From Gammaproteobacteria bacterium (GTDB lineage Bacteria; Pseudomonadota; Gammaproteobacteria; Steroidobacterales; Steroidobacteraceae), in the NCBI GenBank assembly GCA_009926865.1, contig RFOD01000003.1:1-64000 (forward strand): a stretch of 64,000 nt of DNA. The letters are read 5' to 3'. Numbering within the stretch: position 1 is the stretch's first letter; every line of letters starts with the position of its first letter. The notes beneath the pieces were generated by a model that made no database searches, was not told the DNA's origin, and worked only from the letters and a program-made list of their open reading frames with translations. This document shows, one piece after another, positions 21,279 to 29,647 of the stretch. Both the position numbers and the translations under genes were made by a program.

Positions 21279-22805
21279 ATGAGCGTCATTGCCCAGCAGC
21301 ACGTTATCGACAGCGTTGCCGATGCCCTGCAGTACATCTCTTACTACCACCCGATGGATTACATTGAAGCCTTGGGGCGAGCCTATGAACTTGAGGAGTC
21401 GCCGGCGGCTAAAGATGCTATCGCGCAAATCCTGACGAACTCGCGCATGTGCGCGGAGGGCCATCGGCCGATCTGTCAAGACACCGGCATCGTGGTGGCG
21501 TTTGTCAAAGTGGGGATGAACGTCCGTTGGGATGCCGAACTCACCTTAGAGCAAATGATCAACGAGGGTGTCCGACGCGCCTACACGGACCCTGACAACA
21601 CCTTACGCGCTTCGATCGTCAGCGATCCGGCGTTCAGTCGCAAAAACACCCGCGACAATACGCCGGCCGTCGTTCACGTAGAGATGGTTCCTGGCGACGA
21701 AGTGGAAATCACGGTGTCCGCAAAAGGCGGTGGCTCGGAGAATAAAGCTAAGTTCGTGATGCTCAACCCCAGCGATTCGATCGTCGATTGGGTCTTAAAA
21801 ACCGTCCCGACTATGGGTGCGGGCTGGTGCCCTCCGGGCATGCTGGGCATTGGCATCGGCGGCTCAGCTGAAAAAGCCATGGTATTGGCCAAAGAATCTT
21901 TGATGGCCCCGATCGATATGGCAGAGCTCAAAACCCGTGGCCCGCAGAATCCGCTTGAGGAGCTACGGATTGAACTACACGATAAAGTCAATGCACTTGG
22001 AATCGGCGCACAAGGCTTAGGCGGGCTATCGACTGTGCTCGATGTCAAAATATTGGACTACCCGACCCATGCCGCCTCTAAACCGGTCGCGATGATCCCC
22101 AATTGTGCGGCGACTCGGCACGTGCACTTTACGTTGGATGGGTCCGGTCCTGCTAAGATCGCCCCACCCGATTTAGCACGCTGGCCTAAAGTGGATTGGG
22201 CGCCGTCTGCTGAATCCAAGCGCGTCAACCTCGACACCCTGACCCGCGAAGAGGTGATGAGCTGGCGCCCCGGAGATCGTCTACTGTTGAACGGTAAAAT
22301 GCTGACGGGCCGCGATGCCGCCCACAAACGGATCGCTGATCTCTACGCCGAGGGCAAAGATCTACCAGACGGAGTCGATTTCACCAATCGAGTGATTTAC
22401 TACGTCGGTCCAGTTGATCCCGTGCGCGATGAAGTGGTGGGTCCTGCCGGCCCGACCACGGCAACCCGCATGGATAAGTTCACGGACATGATGCTCGATA
22501 AGACGGGCCTGATTGCGATGATCGGCAAAGCCGAGCGCGGCCCTGCGGGGATCGACGCAATCCGTAAGCATAAAGCCGCTTATCTCATGGCCGTTGGCGG
22601 AGCCGCGTATCTCGTGTCGAAGGCCATTAAAGACTCACGTGTTGTCGCCTTCGAGGACCTTGGCATGGAGGCGATCTATGAATTCACAGTACAGGATATG
22701 CCCGTGACAGTGGCCGTTGACGCGCAGGGTACATCGGTCCATCAAAGTGGCCCGGCAGAGTGGAGTCAAAAAATTTCGGCTAAGATTCCGCTACGTCAAC
22801 GCTGA
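21279..22805 (+). CDS. Class I fumarate hydratase ([4Fe-4S])
   Basis: Oxygen-sensitive iron-sulfur fumarase of the TCA cycle, 508 residues with the alpha and beta domains in one chain, like E. coli FumA/FumB. Cluster cysteines are in RPICQDTG, GAGWCPPGM and MIPNCAATR. The beta-domain begins near KRVNLDTLTREEV. Tartrate dehydratase is related, but single-chain organisation points to fumarase. Its 3' end overlaps convergent folA by 10 bp. Confidence 0.93.
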   Translation: MSVIAQQHVIDSVADALQYISYYHPMDYIEALGRAYELEESPAAKDAIAQILTNSRMCAEGHRPICQDTGIVVAFVKVGMNVRWDAELTLEQMINEGVRRAYTDPDNTLRASIVSDPAFSRKNTRDNTPAVVHVEMVPGDEVEITVSAKGGGSENKAKFVMLNPSDSIVDWVLKTVPTMGAGWCPPGMLGIGIGGSAEKAMVLAKESLMAPIDMAELKTRGPQNPLEELRIELHDKVNALGIGAQGLGGLSTVLDVKILDYPTHAASKPVAMIPNCAATRHVHFTLDGSGPAKIAPPDLARWPKVDWAPSAESKRVNLDTLTREEVMSWRPGDRLLLNGKMLTGRDAAHKRIADLYAEGKDLPDGVDFTNRVIYYVGPVDPVRDEVVGPAGPTTATRMDKFTDMMLDKTGLIAMIGKAERGPAGIDAIRKHKAAYLMAVGGAAYLVSKAIKDSRVVAFEDLGMEAIYEFTVQDMPVTVAVDAQGTSVHQSGPAEWSQKISAKIPLRQR

Positions 22806-23359
22806 CGCTGCAGACTCAAGAATCGAATCGGGTAAGCGTTATCCGCATCAGCAGGTCGGTAAGCGCGCTCAGTTTGTTGCCACTCAGCGCGATCGAGCGG
22901 TGGAAAAAGCGTGTCACCCTCGATATCCGCTTCGACCTGGGTCAATAAAATACGGTCTGCTTGGGGTAATGCTAAGGCGTAGATTTCTGCGCCGCCTATC
23001 ACCATGATTTCGGATGCCGAACCGGCTGCCTCCATAACGGCTCGCCAGTCGCTCGCTACCGTGAAGGCCGTGTCCTCACTGAGGCTGGATGACGTGGGTG
23101 ACGTTACTTGCGCGGGCTGTCGTGTCAAAACAATATTGTGTCGACTGGGTAGTGCACGCCCGATGGACTCAAATGTTTTGCGACCCATCACCACAGGCTT
23201 ACCCATCGTGTCTAATTTGAACTGACGCAGGTCGGCGGGTAATCGCCACGGCAACTGCCCATCTCGACCAATCACGCGGTTAGCCGCCATTGCGACCACG
23301 AGCGTAATCGTCGGAGCGAGACTGCTCGAACCTTCAGCGCTACCTATCGCTCGGTCCAT
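22796..23359 (-). CDS. folA: Dihydrofolate reductase
   Basis: NADPH-dependent reduction of dihydrofolate to tetrahydrofolate, regenerating the cofactor consumed by ThyA two genes upstream. 187 residues: VVAMAANRVIGRDGQLPWRL, catalytic-loop MGKPVVMGRKTFESIGRALP, and EIMVIGGAEIYALAL. The start at 23359 sits 47 bp after the SET gene; about 17 residues precede the conserved core. A longer frame to 23482 lies inside the SET gene and is rejected. Confidence 0.95.
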   Translation of the reverse strand: MDRAIGSAEGSSSLAPTITLVVAMAANRVIGRDGQLPWRLPADLRQFKLDTMGKPVVMGRKTFESIGRALPSRHNIVLTRQPAQVTSPTSSSLSEDTAFTVASDWRAVMEAAGSASEIMVIGGAEIYALALPQADRILLTQVEADIEGDTLFPPLDRAEWQQTERAYRPADADNAYPIRFLSLQRQR

Positions 23360-23406
23360 AGAAGGTGAAACCCCTATCGCACACACCGCCTGGTCGCTTA
23401 CACCGC

Positions 23407-23976
23407 TTAGCGTGCGCGCTTTTTCTGCCCCACACGCGCCCGCGCCTTCGCCCGCGCCTTGGCGCGCTGCTCGCGCTCCCACTCAGCGCGAGTCGGCCAG
23501 AGCATGCTACCGCGACACTTACGCGTCCCGCAGCGGCAGGCATAGATTTCATCCACGTTCTCAGGGTCTGACTTGTCACGACCAATCTCGTAGTCGTAAC
23601 CCAGTTCCTCGCCGGCTTCTATCGTGCGAACAGCATCAATGAAAACACGATTATCTTCGATCGCAGACTCACAATTACCATCACAGGAGTGATTGATGAA
23701 GCGTGCATCATTCCCTTTCTGGTTCGCATCAATCACCGTACGTCGATTAACGACAAACAAAAAAGTATGGTTATCGTTGGGGTCATGGTCGGCGTAGCGG
23801 GAATCCGCTTCACTGTGGGTGATCCGCTCACCTAAATATTCGATCACGCGGGTGCCCTTCGGAATGCGCTTGGCGGCAAATACGCCTTTGCCATGAATTT
23901 TGGAGTTTCGGACCCTAATCCAAGGGCTGGTACGCATTACGGGAATCGGCACGGGCTTTCTCCTGCTGGCAGGCAT
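23407..23976 (-). CDS. SET-domain protein lysine methyltransferase with post-SET motif and basic tail
   Basis: 189 residues. All SET hallmarks are seen: SKIHGKGVFAAKRIPKGT (SAM pocket, residues about 25-42), RFINHSCDGNCES (about 93-105, the knot motif NHSC), and GEELGYDYEIG with the catalytic-site tyrosine. A post-SET zinc cysteine cluster follows, YACRCGTRKCRGSM. The last 20 residues are an Ala/Lys/Arg repeat (KARAKARARVGQKKRAR) that could bind DNA or RNA. It sits 12 bp after thyA and 47 bp before folA. Substrate unknown; related bacterial SET proteins have been shown to methylate histone-like proteins in Chlamydia. Confidence 0.88.
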   Translation of the reverse strand: MPASRRKPVPIPVMRTSPWIRVRNSKIHGKGVFAAKRIPKGTRVIEYLGERITHSEADSRYADHDPNDNHTFLFVVNRRTVIDANQKGNDARFINHSCDGNCESAIEDNRVFIDAVRTIEAGEELGYDYEIGRDKSDPENVDEIYACRCGTRKCRGSMLWPTRAEWEREQRAKARAKARARVGQKKRAR

Positions 23977-23988
23977 AACGCCCGCGGT

Positions 23989-24783
23989 TTAAATCGCCAC
24001 CGGCGCACGAATCGCCGGGTGGCACTGATAATTTTGAATTTCAAAGTCGTCAAATTGATAGTCAAACACACTCGACGGTCGTCGTTTGAGGAGCAATGTC
24101 GGTAACGGTAAGGGACTACGCGTGAGCTGTAGATCTGCCTGCTCGAGATGGTTGAGATAGAGGTGGCAGTCACCTCCCGTCCACACAAAATCCCCGACCT
24201 CTAGATCACACTGAGCAGCCAGCATATGCGTCAGCAAAGCGTAGGAAGCAATGTTGAACGGCACCCCTAAAAAGATATCAGCGCTGCGCTGATAGAGCTG
24301 ACAAGACAAGCGACCCTCTGCCACATAAAACTGAAAAAATGCGTGACAGGGCATTAACGCCATCTGATCCAATTCACCTACGTTCCAGGCACTGACGATG
24401 ATACGTCGTGAATCCGGTTGTTCGCGCAGTTGGCGCATGACTTCCGAAATCTGATCAATGACTCGCCCATCGGGCGTCGGCCAAGAGCGCCATTGCTTGC
24501 CGTACACGGGTCCTAGGTTACCGTTCGCATCCGCCCATTCATCCCAAATACTAACCCCATGCTCACGTAGATACGCGATATTGGTCTCCCCACGCAGGAA
24601 CCACAGCAATTCATGGATGATGGACTTCAGGTGAACTTTTTTGGTGGTGACCAAAGGAAATCCGGCCTGCAAATCAAATCGCATCTGATAGCCAAATACC
24701 GACAGCGTCCCTGTGCCCGTGCGATCTGTTTTTTGCACGCCGTGCTCGCGCACATGGCGCATAAAATCGAGATAAGCCTTCAT
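23989..24783 (-). CDS. thyA: Thymidylate synthase
   Basis: Converts dUMP to dTMP with 5,10-methylenetetrahydrofolate. 264 residues; catalytic cysteine in [11 protein letters not shown], and [20 protein letters not shown] is the folate/dUMP signature. The start is ATG 24783; the frame is open to 24858 inside lgt. Part of lgt-thyA-SET-folA, with 10- and 12-bp gaps. Confidence 0.97.
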   Translation of the reverse strand: MKAYLDFMRHVREHGVQKTDRTGTGTLSVFGYQMRFDLQAGFPLVTTKKVHLKSIIHELLWFLRGETNIAYLREHGVSIWDEWADANGNLGPVYGKQWRSWPTPDGRVIDQISEVMRQLREQPDSRRIIVSAWNVGELDQMALMPCHAFFQFYVAEGRLSCQLYQRSADIFLGVPFNIASYALLTHMLAAQCDLEVGDFVWTGGDCHLYLNHLEQADLQLTRSPLPLPTLLLKRRPSSVFDYQFDDFEIQNYQCHPAIRAPVAI

Positions 24784-24793
24784 AGGGGTTGCT

Positions 24794-25609
24794 TCATCCT
24801 GATCTCGTGTCGGTGTCGGTACCGGTGGACGAATGCACCGTGGGCCGACGATAGGCAAAGATCATCAGGGCGGCGCCGGCGAGCCACATCGGCAAGGTTA
24901 ATAAATGACCCATGGTGAGCCAATCACCCCACAAATAACCAATGTGCGCATCCGGCAGGCGCCAGAACTCCACCAACAACCGACCGCTTGCGTACATCAA
25001 CAAAAACAAGCCCGAGGCGGCGTAACGAGGTCGGGGACGGGCCGTGAACCACCAGAGCACAGCCGCTAACAATGCGCCCTCCAGCAATGCCTCATAGAGT
25101 TGGGTGGGATGGCGAGCGACTCCATCAACGATCATCGCCCAAGGCACCTCCCCCGGCCGACCCCACAGCTCGCCGTTGATAAAGTTACCAATACGTACGG
25201 CGAATATTCCGAGACCTGGCAAAGCTGCTGCGAAATCGAATACATCAAAGATATGACGCTGACGACGATGGGCGAAAATACCGAGCGCGACTAATACGCC
25301 GATTAGCCCTCCGTGGAAGGACATCCCGCCCTCCCAAATCCGCAACAAGTAGAGTGGATCGGCTAACCAAAACTCCATGCCATAAAAAAGCGTGTAGCCG
25401 ATGCGTCCACCGAGAATCACGCCCAACATCGCAAAGAAAAGAAAATCATCGACATCGAGCGCCGTCCAGCCCGACCCCGGCCGAGCGGCTCGACGCCTCG
25501 CCAACCACCACGCCGCGGCAAACGCGATCAAATAGGTAATGCCGTACCAGCGCACCTTAAGCGGTCCGATCTCCAGTGCAACGGGGTCAAAGCCGGGATA
25601 CTGCAACAT
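24794..25609 (-). CDS. lgt: Phosphatidylglycerol-prolipoprotein diacylglyceryl transferase
   Basis: Inner-membrane enzyme that adds diacylglyceryl to the lipobox cysteine of prolipoproteins such as RlpA. 271 residues, about seven transmembrane segments, with [11 protein letters not shown] and the signature [14 protein letters not shown], whose arginine and asparagine are essential in E. coli Lgt. Usual partner thyA follows 10 bp downstream. Confidence 0.97.
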   Translation of the reverse strand: MLQYPGFDPVALEIGPLKVRWYGITYLIAFAAAWWLARRRAARPGSGWTALDVDDFLFFAMLGVILGGRIGYTLFYGMEFWLADPLYLLRIWEGGMSFHGGLIGVLVALGIFAHRRQRHIFDVFDFAAALPGLGIFAVRIGNFINGELWGRPGEVPWAMIVDGVARHPTQLYEALLEGALLAAVLWWFTARPRPRYAASGLFLLMYASGRLLVEFWRLPDAHIGYLWGDWLTMGHLLTLPMWLAGAALMIFAYRRPTVHSSTGTDTDTRSG

Positions 25610-25618
25610 CCTTGAATT

Positions 25619-26881
25619 CTAGCCGTCTGCCGTGGTCACGCGACAGAAAATGGCTTTTAGATATCGCGTCTCGGGCAACGCAGGGTGCACGGGATGGTCG
25701 GGCCCCTGGCTCCCGAGGTGTAAGACCTGCAAGGTTTTTCCACTATGACGCGCCGCAGACTGTATGGTCGACAATAAGTCCGCTTCGCTCAAATGGTAGG
25801 AGCATGAGCAGCTGACCAAAAGACCCGTTCGGGTCATCAACCGCATGGCCGCCTGATTGAGCTTACGGTAAGCAGCGCGCCCCTGAGGCAGATCTTTACG
25901 GCGCTTAATAAACGCGGGAGGATCGACCACCACCAGCTCATAGCGATCACCGCTCGCCTCGAGCTCCGCCATTCGAGCAAAGGCATCGCCCTTCAACCAG
26001 CGAGAGGAGACCGAGCGCTCAGACCACAGGGCCGAATTACGCGCAAAGTTAGCCTCAGCCATGGAGAGTGCAGCCGCCGACGCATCAATCGCCGTCACGG
26101 CAGAAGCCCCGCCTGCAGCCGCAGCCACCGACCAGCCACCGCCATAACAACAGACATCCAGTACACGCGCGTCGGCAGGCATGAAGCGGGGCAAGAGCTC
26201 TCGGTTAAAGGCTTGATCGTAAAACCAGCCCGTTTTTTGCGCATGCTCCCAAGGGATTTCAAAACACAAAGATTGCCCTGCTGCGGTGGTCTCCATCGCC
26301 TGCAGCATCGTCGGCCACGCCCCAAACGCGAGCGTCTGCTCGCGCGCTAAGCCCTCTAAGTTGCGCGCTGAGGAGTCGTTCTTCCACACCATCCAATCCA
26401 GCGGCAAGACCTCAGTGATCGCCTCCTCAATGATCCCCTGCAGTTGTTGCATGCCAAACGTCGCAATCTGCCCTACGACCCCTGAGCCGTAGCGATCCAA
26501 AATTAAGCCCGGCAAGCCATCGCTCTCCCCGAACACCCAACGGTAATACGGAAGACGATGCTGTGATTCTCGCAGCGAAAATGCGCTCCGCAGGCGCGCT
26601 GCCATCCAGGATCGATCAATGATTGCACTGGCATCATGACTCAAAATCCGAGCGGCAATTAGCGTTCGAGGATTGTAATACGCCACACCGAGCGGCTGAC
26701 CTCGATCATCCATGACCGTGACCAAAGAATCCGTCTCGCTCAACGATGAGCGCGCGAGGTCGACTTCGTTACTGAATATCCAAAGATGCCCGGCGCGCAC
26801 TCGACGTTCTTCGCCGCGACGCAAACGCAGTAGGGGTCGATCCGGAACTCGGTGAGACAAGTCAGCATCCGCCAGCGACAA
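25619..26881 (-). CDS. rlmI: RlmI-like 23S rRNA m5C methyltransferase
   Basis: Class I SAM-dependent RNA methyltransferase of 420 residues. N-terminal PUA domain (RRGEERRVRAGHLWIFSNEV), then an EEHEA-like middle region and a Rossmann fold with VLDVCCYGGGWSVAAA. VVVDPPAFIKRRKDL and LLVSCSCSYHLSE carry the catalytic elements. E. coli RlmI methylates C1962 of 23S rRNA; close relatives may target other sites. 9 bp upstream of lgt. Confidence 0.88.
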   Translation of the reverse strand: MSLADADLSHRVPDRPLLRLRRGEERRVRAGHLWIFSNEVDLARSSLSETDSLVTVMDDRGQPLGVAYYNPRTLIAARILSHDASAIIDRSWMAARLRSAFSLRESQHRLPYYRWVFGESDGLPGLILDRYGSGVVGQIATFGMQQLQGIIEEAITEVLPLDWMVWKNDSSARNLEGLAREQTLAFGAWPTMLQAMETTAAGQSLCFEIPWEHAQKTGWFYDQAFNRELLPRFMPADARVLDVCCYGGGWSVAAAAGGASAVTAIDASAAALSMAEANFARNSALWSERSVSSRWLKGDAFARMAELEASGDRYELVVVDPPAFIKRRKDLPQGRAAYRKLNQAAMRLMTRTGLLVSCSCSYHLSEADLLSTIQSAARHSGKTLQVLHLGSQGPDHPVHPALPETRYLKAIFCRVTTADG

Positions 26882-26895
26882 CAGGCGGCGGAAGT

Positions 26896-27132
26896 TTAAC
26901 GGATCGCTGCGCCTCGCAACGCCCGATTGCGGCGCGCACTCATCTCATCGTGCAAGGCTTTCATCGCGTCGGATCCGGTGGTCGCGAACAGAAATGGCAG
27001 CAAGCCGTGCAGCACGCAGGCGAGGCCCGCAAAGATCATGCGTAACCCAAACCCGGTTGCTTGCGCCATGTGACCGAAGTACGTCTCACCCACGGAGGCC
27101 GGATGTTCAGTAAAGGCGCGCAAGATGTTCAT
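26896..27132 (-). CDS. DUF6356 family small membrane protein
   Basis: 78 residues. The pattern FTEHPASVGETYFGHM followed by a hydrophobic stretch (GLRMIFAGLACVLHGLLPFLF) and FATTGSDAM matches my recollection of the DUF6356 family, of unknown function. One transmembrane helix is likely. First gene of the leftward run to folA and divergent from an Lrp/AsnC regulator 110 bp away. Confidence 0.7.
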   Translation of the reverse strand: MNILRAFTEHPASVGETYFGHMAQATGFGLRMIFAGLACVLHGLLPFLFATTGSDAMKALHDEMSARRNRALRGAAIR

Positions 27133-27197
27133 CGCTCAACCTTACTCTTGCTAGCCATGAACAGGGTTGCTTTATTCCCGCTGAAATCCATGGAAAT

Positions 27198-27243
27198 TGT
27201 AACTTTGTTTCAATTTTTTACCAAATAATGTAATTTTGTTTCA
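27198..27243 (+). promoter_or_regulatory. Paired operator-like sites upstream of the Lrp/AsnC gene
   Basis: Two 15-bp sites, TGTAACTTTGTTTCA (27198-27212) and TGTAATTTTGTTTCA (27229-27243), differ at one base and start 31 bp apart, about three helical turns. Each is an imperfect palindrome (TGTAAC-N3-GTTTCA). The stretch between them is very AT-rich compared with the surroundings. The second site touches the start codon of the regulator, which suggests autorepression and possibly control of the divergent DUF6356 operon. Confidence 0.6.
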
Positions 27244-27710
27244 TGGATAAGTGGGATAAAAAGATTCTCAGTGTGTTGCAAAAGGATGCGAGCCTGACCG
27301 CTCAAGAGGTGGCCGATCGCGTTGGCCTATCCAAAGCGCCCTGTTGGCGCCGTATCCAGCGTTTGCATGAAAGCGGGGTAATTCGTCAAACCGTCGCCTT
27401 GCTCGATGCCCGGAGACTGAACGTCGGCACCACGGTGTTTGTCACCATCAAAGCAGCGAGCCACAGCGCTGGCTGGTTTGAGCGATTTGTCAAAGTCGTA
27501 CGCGACTTACCGGAAGTCACGGAACTGCACCGTATGAGTGGCGATGTCGATTATCTATTGCGAGTCGTGGTACCGGACATTGAAGGGTATGACCGGGTCT
27601 ACAAAAAACTGATTGCCTCGCTCGAGATGCTTGATGTCAGCGCTAGCTTTTCTTTGGAGACCATCAAGGCAACGACGGCGCTACCCCTCGATTACAGCTC
27701 ACCAGACTGA
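27243..27710 (+). CDS. Lrp/AsnC family transcriptional regulator
   Basis: Feast/famine DNA-binding regulator of 155 residues: N-terminal winged helix-turn-helix (LTAQEVADRVGLSKAPCWRRI, about residues 19-39) and a C-terminal RAM domain (TVFVTIKA to MSGDVDYLLRVVV) that binds small molecules, usually amino acids, and forms octamers. It stands alone, divergent from the DUF6356 gene; its stop abuts that of the convergent HIT gene with no spacer. The effector cannot be read from sequence. Confidence 0.94.
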   Translation: MDKWDKKILSVLQKDASLTAQEVADRVGLSKAPCWRRIQRLHESGVIRQTVALLDARRLNVGTTVFVTIKAASHSAGWFERFVKVVRDLPEVTELHRMSGDVDYLLRVVVPDIEGYDRVYKKLIASLEMLDVSASFSLETIKATTALPLDYSSPD

Positions 27711-28196
27711 TTAAGCCGTATCACCCAAAGCCGCGAGGAGACGCGCTCTCAGCGGAGCTAATGCGTGCTCATTAAAGCGCGGTGCCGAGGGCCAATCGTA
27801 AGCCCAGGGCTGAGCTGTTGCGAGCTCCGGCACTTCATCGGCATATCGGGGTATTAGATGCGCGTGCAGAGCGGGCTCGACGTTGCCGAACATCGCATAG
27901 TTGATTCGTAATGCACCGGTGGCTCGCCACAACGCATCGCCGAGCCGAGTCAGATCGAGGAGAAACTGCGCGCGCATTGCCGAATGACCCTCAATCATGT
28001 CTGGGAAATCATTGAGATGCGGGACAACTGGGTCCGGTAGCAATAAAGAATACCCCCGCAAAAACTGCGACTCACCAAATACAGCCCATCCAGATGACAG
28101 ACGAGCGATCAGCGTGGGATCCTCCCCCCGGCGCAACGCCGCCACGCGTCGATGTATCGCCGTATCGTCGCTGGACTTATCAGATGTATTCGCCAT
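27711..28196 (-). CDS. HIT family protein
   Basis: Histidine-triad nucleotide hydrolase/transferase fold, 161 residues. The triad-like motif EPALHAHLIPRY keeps HxHxxPR near residue 115, a form seen in bacterial HIT proteins of unknown substrate. Last gene of the long leftward run from gcvT, 12 bp after the HAD gene. Confidence 0.8.
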   Translation of the reverse strand: MANTSDKSSDDTAIHRRVAALRRGEDPTLIARLSSGWAVFGESQFLRGYSLLLPDPVVPHLNDFPDMIEGHSAMRAQFLLDLTRLGDALWRATGALRINYAMFGNVEPALHAHLIPRYADEVPELATAQPWAYDWPSAPRFNEHALAPLRARLLAALGDTA

Positions 28197-28208
28197 TCAC
28201 ATCGACCT

Positions 28209-28838
28209 TCAGTTGAATAAACCGAGCCCAGTCAGCGCCTCACGAGTCGCATGCTCGCTCTCATGCACAATTCCCTGCCAACCGCGCGCACCGGCCGCCG
28301 CGATGTTCTGCGGTAAATCATCGATAAAAACGGTCTCCTGGGGAATCAAGCGGCAACGCACTTCGGCAATGTCATAGATCCCTGCATCGGGCTTCATGAC
28401 CCCAGCCTCGAATGAGGTAATGACGTCGTCCGCGCGCTCATGCAGCGCCCATCGTTGTCGCAGCGCCCCCCAATGTAGATCGCCAATGTTTGAGAGCAAA
28501 AAGACCCGATGAGACAATCGTAACTGATCAATGAGCTGCAGCATGCCCTCTTGGGGCTCAAACATATCCATCCAGGCTAACGCTAAGGCCTCGCGTGCGA
28601 TCGGCTGAGGGGCAAGACGCTGTAGCTCACTTAAAAGCCCCTCGCCGTCTAAGCGACCACTTTCATGCTCCGTGAGGGCAATTCTGGAGGTCACGTCGTG
28701 CAGGCTCTCGACGTCTGCACCACTCGCTCGCAAGGTCTCAAGTAACCGTTGTGGTGCGAGATGAACCAGCACCCAGCCGATATCAAACACGATCGTATTG
28801 ATAGAGCAAGTTGCCGCTTTTGACCGCTGCCCGCTCAT
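28209..28838 (-). CDS. HAD family hydrolase
   Basis: 209-residue haloacid-dehalogenase-fold phosphatase: motif I is INTIVFDIGWVLVHL, in which the second aspartate of DxD is replaced by glycine-tryptophan as in the HAD-IA/YihX-like group (DxGGV form). Motif II is FLLSNIG and motif IV ETVFIDDLPQNI. The ATG at 28838 overlaps the comB stop. Substrate unknown; YihX-type enzymes act on sugar phosphates. Confidence 0.85.
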   Translation of the reverse strand: MSGQRSKAATCSINTIVFDIGWVLVHLAPQRLLETLRASGADVESLHDVTSRIALTEHESGRLDGEGLLSELQRLAPQPIAREALALAWMDMFEPQEGMLQLIDQLRLSHRVFLLSNIGDLHWGALRQRWALHERADDVITSFEAGVMKPDAGIYDIAEVRCRLIPQETVFIDDLPQNIAAAGARGWQGIVHESEHATREALTGLGLFN

Positions 28839-29647
28839 AGCGATGTGCCCCGTGATGTGCCCCGTGGCGCACCGAGCGATGGGCTCGGGGATCGCACTGG
28901 CCACGGCGTTAGCATCCAAAGTGACTCGGCTTGGCTGAGAGCCGACTGCTCAGCGGCAGGCACAGGTTGCATCAGAATGGCAAATGGCACTGAATCGACA
29001 GCGGTACACAGATCAAAGTCCGACTCTGGCGCCCAATCGGCTTGTGGATCAAAGAATTTATCCGCAGCGGGCGCCGATCGTAGCTGCGCTCGCGCTTCAT
29101 GGGTGGCACAAAGACCCGCTGTAACCGCGCCCTTACTCAGCGCTCTCACGAATTGATCACGACACAGGTCATCTTCCGCACAACGCTCGCGAGCCTCATG
29201 GCCCATCGCCACAATCGTGACCTCTGATGGCGCCAAATCGTCTATTGCTGCGACGGTTGCCGACAGATTGACGAGCGCACCGGTGAATACTCGATCTGCA
29301 CGGCGCGCTGCAGCGGTTAAGCCTTGGGTACCGGCATGCGTGGTATGAATCAAAGTTCGGCCTTGCAGCGGTTGCGCCAAAACCTCGGTCGGTGAGTTAC
29401 CGCAATCAAACCCCGGTAACGGGCGTGCATATCGCTCGCCGACCAAGAGCGCATCTGGCCACTGCGCCTTGAGCGCGCGTGCGGTGTCGATCGTCGATAC
29501 CGGTATCACTCGCGTCGCGCCGGCCGCCAGAGCGTGCGCGATCAAAGAGCAGGCGCGAAACACATCGATCACCACCACGGTACCCCGAGCTGCTTCGGCA
29601 CCGCTTGTGAAATCGGCTACATGGATCTGCGTGGCGATCACTCTCAA
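28835..29647 (-). CDS. 2-phosphosulfolactate phosphatase-like protein (ComB family)
   Basis: 270 residues with VVVIDVFRACSL near residue 24, LVGERYARPLPGFDCGNSP near 65 and LIHTTHAGTQG near 98, the ComB signatures. Archaeal ComB removes phosphate from 2-phosphosulfolactate in coenzyme M synthesis; no other genes of that route are in the window, so the bacterial substrate is open. It overlaps the decarboxylase upstream and the HAD gene downstream by 4 bp each. The C-terminus carries a 12-bp tandem duplication. Confidence 0.82.
   Translation of the reverse strand: MRVIATQIHVADFTSGAEAARGTVVVIDVFRACSLIAHALAAGATRVIPVSTIDTARALKAQWPDALLVGERYARPLPGFDCGNSPTEVLAQPLQGRTLIHTTHAGTQGLTAAARRADRVFTGALVNLSATVAAIDDLAPSEVTIVAMGHEARERCAEDDLCRDQFVRALSKGAVTAGLCATHEARAQLRSAPAADKFFDPQADWAPESDFDLCTAVDSVPFAILMQPVPAAEQSALSQAESLWMLTPWPVRSPSPSLGAPRGTSRGTSL
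28842..28865 (-). repeat. 12-bp tandem duplication at the 3' end of the comB-like gene
   Basis: GATGTGCCCCGT occurs twice without spacer (28842-28853 and 28854-28865). It encodes a repeated RGTS near the C-terminus of the ComB-like protein. Confidence 0.8.

Noticed and set aside
23400-23470. GC-rich repeat in the 3' end of the SET gene as a non-coding repeat
   Set aside because: The repeat is in frame and encodes the Ala/Lys/Arg tail, so it is simply codon repetition in a real protein tail.
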